Source of the DNA: Sepiola atlantica
Lineage: Eukaryota; Mollusca; Cephalopoda; Sepiida; Sepiolidae
Direction: 5' to 3'
NCBI GenBank assembly: GCA_963556195.1
Contig: OY744519.1
Location: 35,598,801-35,662,800, forward strand
DNA length: 64,000 nt
Each line of letters starts with the position of its first letter. The stretch's first letter is position 1. The notes beneath the pieces were generated by a model. The model ran no database searches. It saw only the letters and a list, made by a program, of their open reading frames with translations, and was not told the DNA's origin. The translations under genes and the position numbers were made by a program. This document shows, piece after piece, positions 13,809 to 24,618 of the stretch.

Positions 13809-14832
13809 TAAGAGAAAGGATACTTACTATTTTCGGGTGACGAGTACTCTATATAATGGTGAGCCGAATTAGAACTCGTAGACAAAAAACAACAGACATC
13901 CGACGTGAAAAAGCAGCAAAACATTCATACTGGACACTACAAAATTACGACTAGTTTGGAACACTTTTCTGAAACAACAAAATATAGCAGCTTCACTAAA
14001 TACCAAGATGCGTCAAGCATTTTTCCACTCAGAAAACACACACACAAAACTCACTACAAAGTGTTGACATGCTGAAATTTCTAGAACATTTCTTTCCAAA
14101 AAATAATATTGTGCTGGCAACTAAGTTCCGGCCATTTATTTATTTAAATTTATATAGCTGATAAAAATAACAACTAATTAATCAATACTGTATTCTTCAT
14201 TGTTGTTTACAACTTCAACCCACTGTTCAACATGACTATCAATACTCGTTTGTAGAAATGAAAATAAAAACATAATAAAGAATGTCAAAAGTTTTCGTTG
14301 TTAGTCACTTGACTTTGAATGATCTCAAAATAAACAGCAATTAACTTGAATTATCTCGAGAAGAAAAATCAACAAACACACAGATTACAAAATGAGTCCA
14401 AAACAGAATTCTAAACAGAAATAGATTCCGAAATTTGAAAACACAATAGATTCTAAAATTTTAAAAAATGGCGGGAAATTAGTTGCCAGCCAAATATCTC
14501 AAATTCACAGGCAGACATTTAAAACATGAACACACTACAAAATATTTCCACTTTACTTTAACTTGAAGCAAACAACAAAGCAGAAGCTCATTGGCAAATG
14601 TATAGATTTATTTAAACAACAACCTAAGGGGATCCTTGTCTTTCACAGACATATATTACTGTTATCTGTTACACACCCGACATACAAAATACCGAATATA
14701 TGATTTAATCAGCGTTATTTCACAACGGGTACACACAATATATATCTGAAATCTTGTTTTCCTAAATTTCAATTTCTTCTTAAGAGCATTTAGGCTTTAA
14801 CCTTGAATTTTAGACATTGTCTAGAACCAACC
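13809..14832. other. AT-rich spacer
   Basis: No recognisable gene or repeat family. A-rich with scattered CACA runs. Confidence 0.5.
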
Positions 14833-14894
14833 TTAGTCAATGGAGTTTAATCAAAATTGGAGTTAACGAATTTTGATCAAACTCCATTGACTAA
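14833..14894. repeat. near-perfect hairpin, 26-bp arms
   Basis: Arms 14833-14858 and 14869-14894 are reverse complements with one mismatch around a 10-nt loop. Weaker inverted similarity may extend on both sides ('aaccttgaatttt' and 'agttaaggtt'). This could be the core of a fold-back MITE. Confidence 0.8.
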
Positions 14895-15005
14895 AATTAT
14901 AGTATTAAACATAGTAGTTAAGGTTTGGTAAAAAAATTCTTAGTTAAATCATCTTAATGGGAATAAATGTTGTACAATACTGTTTTGTCCAGGGAATTAA
15001 TGTTG

Positions 15006-15073
<68 letters not shown>
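14895..15073. repeat. spacer and (TA)n array
   Basis: An uninterrupted (TA)n tract at about 15010-15073 sits directly against the Penelope-type tail that follows. Confidence 0.85.
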
Positions 15074-15075
<2 letters not shown>

Positions 15076-15507
15076 CCTGCATACACCCCCCATACACAAA
15101 CATTCCAACTTACTTTCCCCCTTCAATCTTGACCGCAGCCATCTGGTCAAACACCTCCCTCCCCCCTCTTCCTCCCCTCCCTCTCTGCCATCCACTTTAC
15201 CCCTGCTCATCCCCCACCTCTTTCTCTTACAACCAGCCACAGTAGTCCTTGCTCACCCCATCCTTCCATTTTTCCCCACTCATTTTCTTCAACATTCATT
15301 TCTATTTCTCCAACAAGTACGGACGTCCACCCAGTAGTGGCCACTATTTCATTTTATTTTTCCTCCCAATATGTCTACCCTACATGTATCTGTACTTGCA
15401 TGACATTTTTTCTCCATTTTATCATCCTGATAGAGTCTTATAAATAAAGACGAAACGTTGATGTACACATAAAAAACATCAATTTTTTGGTTTTCCTTTT
15501 TCATTTT

Positions 15508-15510
<3 letters not shown>
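15074..15510 (+). mobile_element. Penelope-like element 3' tail, 5'-truncated
   Basis: Collinear with 35960-36463. Shared segments include 'ctgcatacaccccc', 'aagt.cggacgtc', 'tacttgcatgacattttttc', 'atcatcctgaagaagtctta' (here 'ctgatagagtctta'), 'aataaagacgaaacgttgat' and the final 'ttttcctttttcattt'. No coding part remains. It is bounded by (TA)n on both sides. The C-rich 15100-15240 segment reads as a proline-rich open frame but is 3' UTR. Confidence 0.8.
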
Positions 15511-15555
<45 letters not shown>

Positions 15556-15561
15556 TATATA

Positions 15562-15618
<57 letters not shown>

Positions 15619-16408
15619 TATAGAAAATATATTTCTTACAATTAAGCTACATTCATATTTCATCCCCCAGAGAATCGTCAAGTTAAGTGCACGAACGTTT
15701 ATTATTGATTGTTAATATTTAATCAAGGTAACTAACCAATCACGGGTTAATGATTTAATTTACCAATAACCGTTCGTGATTGGAATAATTGATTTTTTAT
15801 TCATTTTGTTATTTTTTTTTACTTTTGATTTTGATTGTTTGTTGTTTTTTATTTATTTTATTTTATTAATTTATTTGTTTTGTATATAGTTATAATTAAG
15901 TGAAGTTACAGTTAGTTGCAACTTCACATCCGCAGTTTAGCACGTTTTTAGAACATTTAACGATTTAAATTTCAAGGTTCTCATTCAACTATAATCTATA
16001 AAAGAAGTGAGTTGTTGTTTTTATAAAAAAAAACTTGTTTTAAAATATTCTTATTATTAGTGTGGTGGTTAAATTGTATTGTTTCTTCCAGAACCAAATC
16101 TCAAAAAGGTCCCTGGGAATATAATATTTCAGAAAATACAAAAAAAGATTATAAACAAAAGGACGAACGAAACAAAAATAAAAATTAAGGGTATCTATCT
16201 CAATCGAACTCAAACTAGCTGTCGAATGCATTCTGGAAGATTTTTGCTGTTCCTTTAAATTAATAGATTTTTTACTTCCCTATAAAATACCCACAAATCT
16301 AAATAAGCCGTTTAAGCGGTTTATAATAAAATTTAAAAAATGTATTCTTCGCCTGAGGATGATCTCTGAGCTAAAAACCATGCTGAACTGCTGTAACATC
16401 ATACAAAT

Positions 16409-16495
<87 letters not shown>

Positions 16496-16570
16496 ATATA
16501 TATATGCTTTTATTATTAAATAATCAAGCACTGCATTGGATTTCTCTCATACCAACGAAACCAAGAATTA

Positions 16571-16643
<73 letters not shown>

Positions 16644-16922
16644 GAACAAATATATTGTATATATAATTGAAAAACTATATGATGTATATATATAATTTTA
16701 AAAGATAAAAAATATAATATAATATATAATAATTAATAAAATATATCATATATATATAAATAATATTTAAAATCTATAATATATATATAGACTTTTTTTA
16801 AATATATAATATATATACATATATAATTAAAAAATGATAATATATGTATAATTAAAAAAAATCATTTATATAATTAAAAATATATATAATATATATCAAT
16901 ATGTATCGTTGCTAAAATATAA

Positions 16923-16980
<58 letters not shown>

Positions 16981-17039
16981 TATAGAGAGACATTGATGAA
17001 AAAATATCATGATTGCCCAAAGAAAACAACACTTCTGCG
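15511..17039. repeat. TA/CA microsatellite cluster
   Basis: (TA)n arrays lie at about 15512-15552, 15567-15615, 16445-16505, 16573-16640 and 16920-16982, with (CA)n at 16411-16445. Short fragments such as 'cctgaggatgatctctgag' at 16352 resemble degenerate retroelement ends. No gene is seen. Confidence 0.7.
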
Positions 17040-17170
17040 TTTCTTTCTTCTAACAATCATCGTGAGGCAACATTCAAATCAAGAAGAAACGTTGATGAAT
17101 ACATACAAAATATTTTTGGGTTTTTACTTTTTCATATTCCATTACGTGGGAACACTTTTGTTTTTCCTTT

Positions 17171-17172
<2 letters not shown>
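17040..17172 (+). mobile_element. Penelope-like element tail, third copy
   Basis: The string 'caagaagaaacgttgatgaatacat' and the following 'ttttactttttcatattccattacg' align with 36390-36470 ('aaagacgaaacgttgatgaacacat', 'tttttcatttcccattacg'). It is followed immediately by (TA)n(TG)n at 17175-17237. Confidence 0.65.
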
Positions 17173-17237
<65 letters not shown>

Positions 17238-17296
17238 CTGTCTGTTTACATAGAATCCTTGGTTGTATTATTGTTTTGCTGATCTTGTTTGCATTT
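17173..17296. repeat. (TA)n(TG)n compound microsatellite
   Basis: (TA) dinucleotides pass directly into (TG) dinucleotides at about 17208, ending near 17237. Confidence 0.9.
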
Positions 17297-17549
17297 GAAT
17301 TTAATCAAATTTACATCAACGTTAAATGACACAAGATTAAATAAATTTCTTTTGCATTTTGATTAATGTATGGTTTAAAGGTGAAACCAAGCAAAAAATA
17401 GCATTTAAATAACATTTCTTTGAATAAAAATTGTTTGTTTAGCAATCTTTATTTACCTTTATTCAATCTTTGATTTTGATCAAAATGTGATTATATATTT
17501 GGAATTTCCATAATCTTGCATCATTTAACCTTGGTCTAAACTTCATTAA
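17297..17549. mobile_element. MITE-like element with imperfect terminal inverted repeats
   Basis: About 49 bases at 17297-17345 are the imperfect reverse complement of 17501-17549 (roughly three quarters identical by eye, centred on 'aaatgacacaagatt' against 'aatcttgcatcattt'). There is no coding capacity. Family and target duplication are not determined. Confidence 0.45.
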
Positions 17550-19540
17550 AATAAGGCAACGTTGCAATATATAAAAGCATTGACGACCGTTATTCAGAAT
17601 GAAGGTAAAATTTAAACACATAAATGGACTATGGCATTACGAATACATTTTACGTTCATAAGTCTAACATATAAAACTTACTTGGTTCAAACCAACTAAA
17701 CAGAAAGACGGGCAGACAGACATACATACACACCAGTTAGACGACGTCTCTTATTATTATATTAGTGAAGAATTAGAATATTCGATATTATATATCATCA
17801 CGTTTAGTAACACGTGATCAGATAATTAAGACTAACTCTCGACACACGAGACACCGATAAGATTAGTCGTGTATTAGTTAACAATATAGACACGTCTCGA
17901 AAATTAAATTGAATTATAAGCTGGTGCTACATTTTTAATGTTCATGTTATTTTGGTGTGTTTTTATTTGATTTCTTAGGTTATATATTTATCTAGTAATG
18001 ATTTTTATTATTAATTAAAGTTTTGTGTGTGCATCTCTTTTGTTTTCCAATGCTTTTAGTCACAACTATGTATTTTATTCAAATTTAACAACCACGTCTG
18101 TTTGCAGACACTTCCCCTTAATAAATAGCTATATTTTATTTTACAGTTACATGCAGGTTTTCATCGTGTTTGCAGTGTTTTATAATTCTTCTATAGCTAT
18201 GTTATATATAAGATATATTCCGTACGGCTGTAACTAAGTTTTAATGTGTTTCTGTGAAATATTTTATGTAATAGGTTTAATAGTAGGAAGCTCTGATTAT
18301 TTGTTTGAAAAATATTGTTCATACATTTGCTTGTATTTTATTGTGTTGAAATATAATAATGTTTCTATTTGCAGTAGAGTTATTCGGTCTGCTGGGGCTT
18401 ATGTTTAATTTCCCATGGACCTGCCGCTCTTGAAGGCTGTTCCGAAATCTTGATTAGGTTTGTTGAATATAGTTTCTATTTCTAATGTTGCAAATAATTT
18501 TTTAACTTTAAGAGAATCATACAGGTATTCAATGTTAAATTTGGCTTTATAGTGTCTAACTTGAGTAAACATGGTGCCTCATTAAAAGTAAGATGGTTAG
18601 AAAATTTGTTATGAATCACTATTATCTTAACATGCCATGCTTTCACATCAAATTGTTGACGCTAGCCGTACTTCACAACAGAATAATAATAATATATTAA
18701 CAGCAGGTAAATCGCGCATGCTGAACTGTTTTATTAGGATTCGTAGTTCGTCATTTGCGATGATTTTTAATATCTTTCCCACTTAAGTGGAATATGTCAT
18801 CTTCAATATGTTCTACATTTCTTCACAAAAAACATTACATGCGGTTTTATCAACTTGTTGCTGGCAGTTGAAGTTCAAAGGGGTCTATTCTAACTGACTT
18901 GCAAGGGATATGCTGACTGGCATTTGAAACTAATTTTCCCAGGAAATTAATACTCAGCAAGAACTTTTTTCTGCGTATCTCCATCTCCGAACTTTCTTTT
19001 TCAGAATCATAAATGAATGATGTCTGTCTATCGGAAATTTAGCAAACTTAGATTGAAGTTTTTGTTCTAAATGTGTCTAGTAAACCAACGAAAAGAAAGT
19101 TCTTAACTGTCTGGTAAGCAGAACATTGTAATAGATATCGAAGCGGGAATTAGAGCTCAATAAAAAGGGGTAGAAAGAGAAGAGGTAGAAATATAGGTAC
19201 ATAGAGTAGATACAAATATTTGCAATATGCGTCCATTCAATCCGAATAAAAATTGTATTTCGAAGAAGAACAACTGATTGACGAACAGAAATCACCTATT
19301 TCTAAAGATGGGTTGATGTATCTAAGGATTCTATTGTAATCTTGAGCGAAAAATCTTAAACTTCAAACTTATGTCATATAACCAGGGCCGTGTTTGAATA
19401 GAAAAAAAGGTTTGATGGACACCAAAGTGTCAGAACGGAAACCACGGGTCTTTCGGGCGTATATTATTTTTTTATCTGGTGACACTTCAAGCATAAAAGA
19501 CTTGTCCAGAGCACCGTCCCTAATTGGAGGGGGGCGAACA
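17550..19540. other. AT-rich spacer
   Basis: No recognisable gene, RNA or repeat family in about 2 kb. Open frames such as 18025-18237 have no motifs. Confidence 0.5.
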
Positions 19541-19745
19541 TAGTGTAGTTAGGCGTAGCGAGACTAGCTATCCGTCTATTTGTCTTTCTCTCCCACATGC
19601 GTAACCCGTTCCTTCTGATTTTTTCTGTGACTATTCTATAGACGTTTTATCAATTAATATCAGCGTCTGAATGGGTGTCTCAGTGGACCAATGGACTCCG
19701 AGTTTTGAACGCATCACGAAGTAAAATATATAACACTTCGGATCA
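19541..19745 (+). repeat. diverged LTR-like repeat, copy B
   Basis: Related by eye to 3085-3252 ('ggcgtagcgagact', 'tatcaattaatatcagcgtc', 'actccgagttt'). It has neither clean termini nor a target duplication. Confidence 0.35.
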
Positions 19746-21148
19746 AGCACCCATCAAACTAAACCTCTATCTGTGCGTAAAGTGATAACCTCCTTTTTTA
19801 AACCGAAGTGTGACAGACCAATCAACCGATTTACAGACTGACGGACAAAGCCTCTCATACACATCAGTCGATGCATCTTAAATGTTTAAATATAACACTA
19901 TATTCATCATGTTATATTTTATAAGCAGCATATGTTTCAATTGTATTTGTGTAGTTATTTTTGCTTAAAATAAAATCATTTATTTGAGTAGAAAATAATG
20001 TTTAGTTTGTTCAGAAGAGCATGAAAAAGAGACTCGCAATTTGAATATTGTTTATCGTCTAATAAATAGCTGTAGAATGTCACGTTTAACACTAAACACA
20101 TGTGTAATTAATAACAAAACGGAAAACATATGTATATAAAACTTGTGATAGTTTTTTCTATGTGTTATGAAAGAGTACTAATTAGAAATTACCTTTGCAA
20201 TGAATGATGTTTATAGAAACATATAAATAATAAATAATAATACGTCCACGTAGTACTTCCGCTGATAGCATACAAGTAAAACAACACGGTAATTAGTTGT
20301 TAAAATGTAATTACTATGATAGTAAGCTAGTAGATATACAAATGGTTAAATGGGTAAACGGTTAAACAAATGTAAATGTTTATATGGGAGCTGACAACTT
20401 AAAATAAATACTGGAATTGCTTTTAGTAATGAGATAAGCAGCAGCTTTATAGAAGATTACTAAAAGATGCCTCCACTTTACATTCTTTCTCGGCGGAAAA
20501 CAATTTATTTAAATATAAGCAAATTATATGGTGTAAGTGTTAAAAGGAATTTAGTCAGAATAAAATATCGACATGCCAGATGTAATTATATAGCAGTTTT
20601 AATTGGAGAATAGGACGAGTTTATCTATATACAATATAATGAAGATTTCAGCGACTATATCTTTATATACCGGTTACAAGATTCATTTAATACGGCCGTT
20701 TCATTATCTATTCACACTAACAATGTATTCAAACTTATCTTGAATTTTCCAGAAAAATTCTTAATTAATTATTTTTATCATTAAAAGACTACCATAGTAC
20801 TATTTGTTCATAAGATGATCTAAAAATAATTTCATAAGGGAAGATGATCCTTTAAAAAATAATTCGAGTTGCTGGCCTTTATTTTGACTTGAATTTCGTT
20901 TACGAATTCTAATATGTAGAGTATTTCCTCGTATTTTGGATTTCTTTTTTTTCTTTTTCTTTTCTTTTCCGTTTTCTTTTTTAATTTTTGGATGAGAAAG
21001 ATAAGTTTTCGTTTTTTTCTCAAGGTGTATAGTAGAGTATGGACACAACTAGTTTTTCTTTACTTAAATCAACGATTGTGTTTGTTTTGCAATAGATAAG
21101 GAATTTCTATTGTAAAAAAAGACCTATGAAATGTCAACAAAATATTTT
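19746..21148. other. AT-rich spacer
   Basis: No gene recognised. A pyrimidine-rich stretch at 20940-20990 gives lysine-rich frames on the minus strand that are compositional. Confidence 0.5.
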
Positions 21149-21223
21149 CCTTGGGCTTTTTGCGATTCTTTTCTGGTCTTTTTCTGACGAATCATTTTTC
21201 TAGAAAAATCATGGTATGTTTGA
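21149..21223 (+). repeat. 75-bp inverted repeat, left arm
   Basis: Runs from 'ccttgggctttttgcgattc' to 'atcatggtatgtttga'. It is the reverse complement of 21653-21727 with few differences. The two arms enclose the SINE at 21432-21617. Confidence 0.9.
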
Positions 21224-21400
21224 ATAGCTTTGTTGTCAAAGTAGATAGTGATATGGCTTGAAAATGAATCTAATCACTGGCAAATAAAGATCTAATTGCT
21301 AGAACCTGCATTATATAGTATATTTATTAATATCTATTGAGCTTATAATCTGTAAGTTTTATTGCAAATAATAAATATACAAGCACACCCACGCATACAT

Positions 21401-21431
<31 letters not shown>

Positions 21432-21439
<8 letters not shown>

Positions 21440-21617
21440 TTACCACAATCAGACAACGCCGCAGACCACAACCTATGAAAAGAAACAAACCGGAAGTCCT
21501 AGACTCGAGTTTCGCCCTCCTTTGGGCTCATCAGTAGAACACATCCGAACTCAGGATTCGAAACCCGAGTCACTTGCATGGTAAGCGAGTACTCTGCCAC
21601 TGAGCTACATCGCCGCA
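21432..21617 (-). mobile_element. tRNA-derived SINE carrying a hammerhead ribozyme, copy 1
   Basis: On the minus strand the element opens with a tRNA-like head: A-box region 'GATGTAGCTCAGTGGCAGAG' near 21610-21590, an anticodon-arm-like segment, and a B-box 'GGTTTCGAATCC' (complement of 21554-21565) with one extra T compared with GGTTCGAATCC. A hammerhead ribozyme follows (21496-21540), then a 3' domain ending '...TTGTGGTAATAATTA' and a (TA)n tail at 21403-21435. It has no coding capacity. Pol III boxes imply mobilisation by a partner LINE, which is not identified. The sequence also reads as an inverse '(CTCGAGTTTCGCCC...)' block next to inverted repeats. Confidence 0.8.
21496..21540 (-). ncRNA. 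type I hammerhead ribozyme (SINE copy 1)
   Basis: Minus-strand order: stem I strand GTTCTA, core CTGATGA, stem II GCCC with loop AAAGGA and GGGC, core GAAA, short stem III closing a TCGA loop, cleavage triplet GTC, then stem I partner TAGGAC. Stem I forms six pairs with one G-U; stem II forms four G-C pairs. All conserved core bases are canonical. Predicted cleavage lies between 21502 and 21501. A very short stem III is known from animal hammerheads in Penelope-like elements and retrozymes. Activity is inferred from sequence only. Confidence 0.85.
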
Positions 21618-21652
21618 TACAAGAATGTCTATTAATTTACACAGATTAAGAT

Positions 21653-21727
21653 TCAAACATACCATGATTTTTCTAGAAAAATGATTCGTCCAAAAAAGAC
21701 CAGAAAAGAATCGCAAAAAGCCCAAGG
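21653..21727 (-). repeat. 75-bp inverted repeat, right arm
   Basis: Reverse complement of 21149-21223. It is followed directly by a second copy of the SINE 3' domain. Confidence 0.9.
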
Positions 21728-21805
21728 TTTGTTTCTTTTCATAGGTTGTGGTCTGCGGCGTTGTCTGATTGTGGTAATAATTATATATATCATCTCACAT
21801 TCAAG

Positions 21806-21900
<95 letters not shown>
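21728..21900 (+). mobile_element. 5'-truncated SINE 3' domain and (TA)n tail
   Basis: From 'tttgtttcttttcataggtt' to 'gtggtaataattatatata' this is the reverse complement of 21432-21490, that is, the 3' domain of the SINE in plus orientation. A short unique stretch follows, then a (TA)n array at about 21810-21895. Confidence 0.8.
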
Positions 21901-22227
21901 CCCTAATCATGTAGATAGCACTCCACTATAGAAAAACGGTTTTCACTTAGCGTATGGTTATACTTTTCTCTAAATAATAGATCTATTTTCGGTTACGGGT
22001 TGTGTACTTATATATGTATACAAGTAAAATAGATAGAATGTTATGATTTGTTCTACTCTCAATTACGAGTTTTGAGCGCAGAACATAAACAACTTGACAC
22101 CGTATATCACATTTTTATGTGACATGGCATTTGGATATCGAATCTCGGTTTGGATACACTTGTTATGTCTACCTACCCTGAGAAGCCTTGAAACGACGAA
22201 ACAGCTATCTGTAAATTATTGTATTAT
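21901..22227. other. spacer
   Basis: Unassigned. The string 'cctgagaagccttgaaacgacgaaacagc' near 22177-22205 resembles the GAAACG retroelement-tail motif, too weakly to call. Confidence 0.4.
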
Positions 22228-22712
22228 ACAAGGTATTTTAGATGATTTAGACAAATTCTCACATTTGTCAGTGTTATGTAAGAAGTTATGTGCAGTTGTC
22301 TATTTAAAACACGCCAAACAGTTTTAAGAAAGCTGCATGTTGTTCTGGCCTTTTTGATTTCTAGAGACTCAAAAATTGAGGTGCACCCCGTTCTCTTAGA
22401 TGATTGCAAATACTAATCAAAATTTTGCAATGTCATTTCAATAGAGACTGCTGCTTTTTTCTTAATTCTGTGGGAAATGCACGTTTAACAAGTGTCTATA
22501 ATTCAGTGTTTGCAAATTCAAGGACACAAAATGGCTGTTTTTTTCTGGTTGAGTGAACGTCATTACTGTATCTGAAAATTATAAAAATACTATTAGCATT
22601 ACAAAAAACTTAATGAATTTAACTATAAAATCATACTTTTATACTTCCTAGAATTCATAGTTAAGCAGATAAAAGAGTTGAAATGTACCCCAAAATTCTG
22701 GAACACCTTGTA
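22228..22712. mobile_element. putative non-autonomous Tc1/mariner-like MITE
   Basis: The left end 'acaaggtattttaga' and the reverse complement of the right end 'acaaggtgttccaga' match, flanked by TA on both sides. Weaker inverted similarity continues inwards for about 40 bases. No transposase is encoded. Confidence 0.4.
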
Positions 22713-23944
22713 TATAATTTGAGACTCATCTGAGTTTCCCAGGAAAAAAATATACTCATGTTCCCAGTTCTAAAGTCTGTGTTGCCATTTTCATGTCATA
22801 TTTTAATTTCTAAAATAAAACAATGTATCTTTGTTGCTGTTTATATATGCACAGCATGATATCAGTCACAGCGATATTATTGTGAACACTCCCGGAACAA
22901 GATCAATACTACCATTAAATTGATTTCTCGTAAAATTTTACTACTGAATAGTTGTATTTACTGGTATGAATTTATTAACACGTCAATACTTCTTGCTTGG
23001 ATGAGTTTGACCGTTTGTATATAACTGTCACAGAGGATTTTATGTATATTATTTTTTCTGTTGGCACCTATAACATTTATCTGCATGTTTAAAGTACAAT
23101 ACTTTACACAGTTCCAGGTGGACTACTTTCTCGAACCCAGTCATGTCTGTTTTTATTTTTTAGTCATATTTTCTCATGCACTTCTGATGTAGTTCACCGT
23201 TTTGCCGCAAGATAGTCGACATTTTCTCTTTTTTTATCTTTACTCTTGAGTAGTTTATTAAAAGCCCGTTATAGCAGTCATGCTTCTTGTGAAAAAGTTC
23301 TCGAGTAGTTCTTTTGTCAAAGTTATGAAAGGTTCAGAGTATCTTACTCGAAGTACTTACAAAATATTTTCTCTTTTTATTAGGTTTGTATAATGGTTAA
23401 ACCTGAATATTATATAGTTGTTTATAAAATGCACAGCCATTTCTGCTATCCAATTATATTTCATACAAATAAACATAAGTCCACGGTTGACTTGACCATC
23501 AATTGTTCTTTCCTTTATCCCCATTCAATATAGAAGAGATTTTTGTTATCATCTCATCAGAACAAGATGTAGTCCTGGATGGGCTTCACACTCATTGAAT
23601 TAACCTTCTTGCCGATTTTTATCTATCACATCAATCCTGATTTTATTTCTGAACTGTCGGGGACGATCACATCCCAAATCAGGTCAGTGTAAGAGTTATT
23701 TAAACCTTTGCACATTATATTCATTGAACAGATATAATAACATACACTATAGCTTAAATTTGGTGAATAAAGCACTAATAGACTTACGTTGATTTTATTA
23801 ACGATTTCATAGATGTCATTTTGGTGCGTTACCCTATGCTATATCATTATTTTAAACGAATTTCTTGTTCTTCTCCGATATTCTCATTTTGATCATCTCT
23901 TTTCACCTATTTATCTACGTCCCACAAAGTAGAATGTGACACAA
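22713..23944. other. AT-rich spacer
   Basis: No gene or repeat family recognised in about 1.2 kb. Confidence 0.5.
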
Positions 23945-24153
23945 GGTCGGAAGGTGGGAATTTTCACTCTAGAGGAAAAGTGAGGTGAATCTCAAAAAAT
24001 TGCCTGGGCAGGGCGCCTCAGACAGTAAGCAATAAACTTACTCCTCCCCAAAGAGGGGAGGCAAAGAATGGGAGGGGGTTAACCTCCCATAACTGCACAG
24101 GACAGTCGTAACAGATACTACACCCTGATCTTAGCCAAAAGGCCAAGAAAGCA
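23945..24153 (-). ncRNA. U2-snRNA-headed structured RNA or U2-derived element
   Basis: The minus strand starts GCTTTCTTGGCC and continues 'GGCCTTTTGGCTAAGATCA', then 'GTGTAGTATCTGTT'. This is the 5' part of U2 snRNA, including the branch-point-binding GUAGUA. After that it departs from U2. It has three perfect hairpins: an 8-bp ATGGGAGG/CCTCCCAT, a 7-bp CCTCCCC/GGGGAGG and a 6-bp AGTAAG/CTTACT. A GC-rich segment leads to an Sm-like site 'AATTTTTTGAG' (complement of about 23991-24001), and a possible 3' hairpin follows (TTTTC/GAAAA). Alternatives: a U2 pseudogene fused to other sequence, or a U2-derived SINE. The undecayed hairpins argue against simple decay. Confidence 0.6.
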
Positions 24154-24177
24154 TCAGAAATTTCTTTTCATCTCTGT

Positions 24178-24618
24178 TTATTCGATGGAATCTGATTTTA
24201 TAATGATCACTACGCGTTTGTTCAGTTCTCTAAATTCTGCTCGATTAGATAGCTCTTTATATATTAATTTGTTTCGAGTTGTATTTTCTTTATTACACCG
24301 AGTCCATGTTTTTCTTTTCCGAATCCCATCGTATAATCTCCCTAGCAATTCAGGTTTTTTGTTTTTTTCTACGTAAATCATCCGTATTCTGACGATGATT
24401 TTCTTTTTTTCTTTGTATCTGTAAATTTTAAATTTGAATTCTATCTCTTGCATATATTTGTGAATGGCATCATAGCTATGCCATAAATAGTGGACATATA
24501 TAGTCTCGCTAGAAAATGCCTGGTGTTGTTCTCCAGCTCTGAGTAGCAATCTCCAAATTTTAATCGGTTTCTTTATAAATTGAAAATTGTGTCTGTAATC
24601 TTCTATATCTTGAAGCAT
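24178..24618 (-). pseudogene. possible 5'/pre-RT region of an R4-like LINE
   Basis: A 146-codon open frame on the minus strand. Segments 'NFQFIKKPIKIWRLLLRAGE' and 'EIEFKFKI' resemble the region before the RT in RLE-type LINE proteins. A 3' UTR of that LINE family lies upstream on the same strand (25640-25910), which supports the reading. Similarity is weak and from memory; it could be a chance open frame in AT-rich DNA. Confidence 0.3.
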
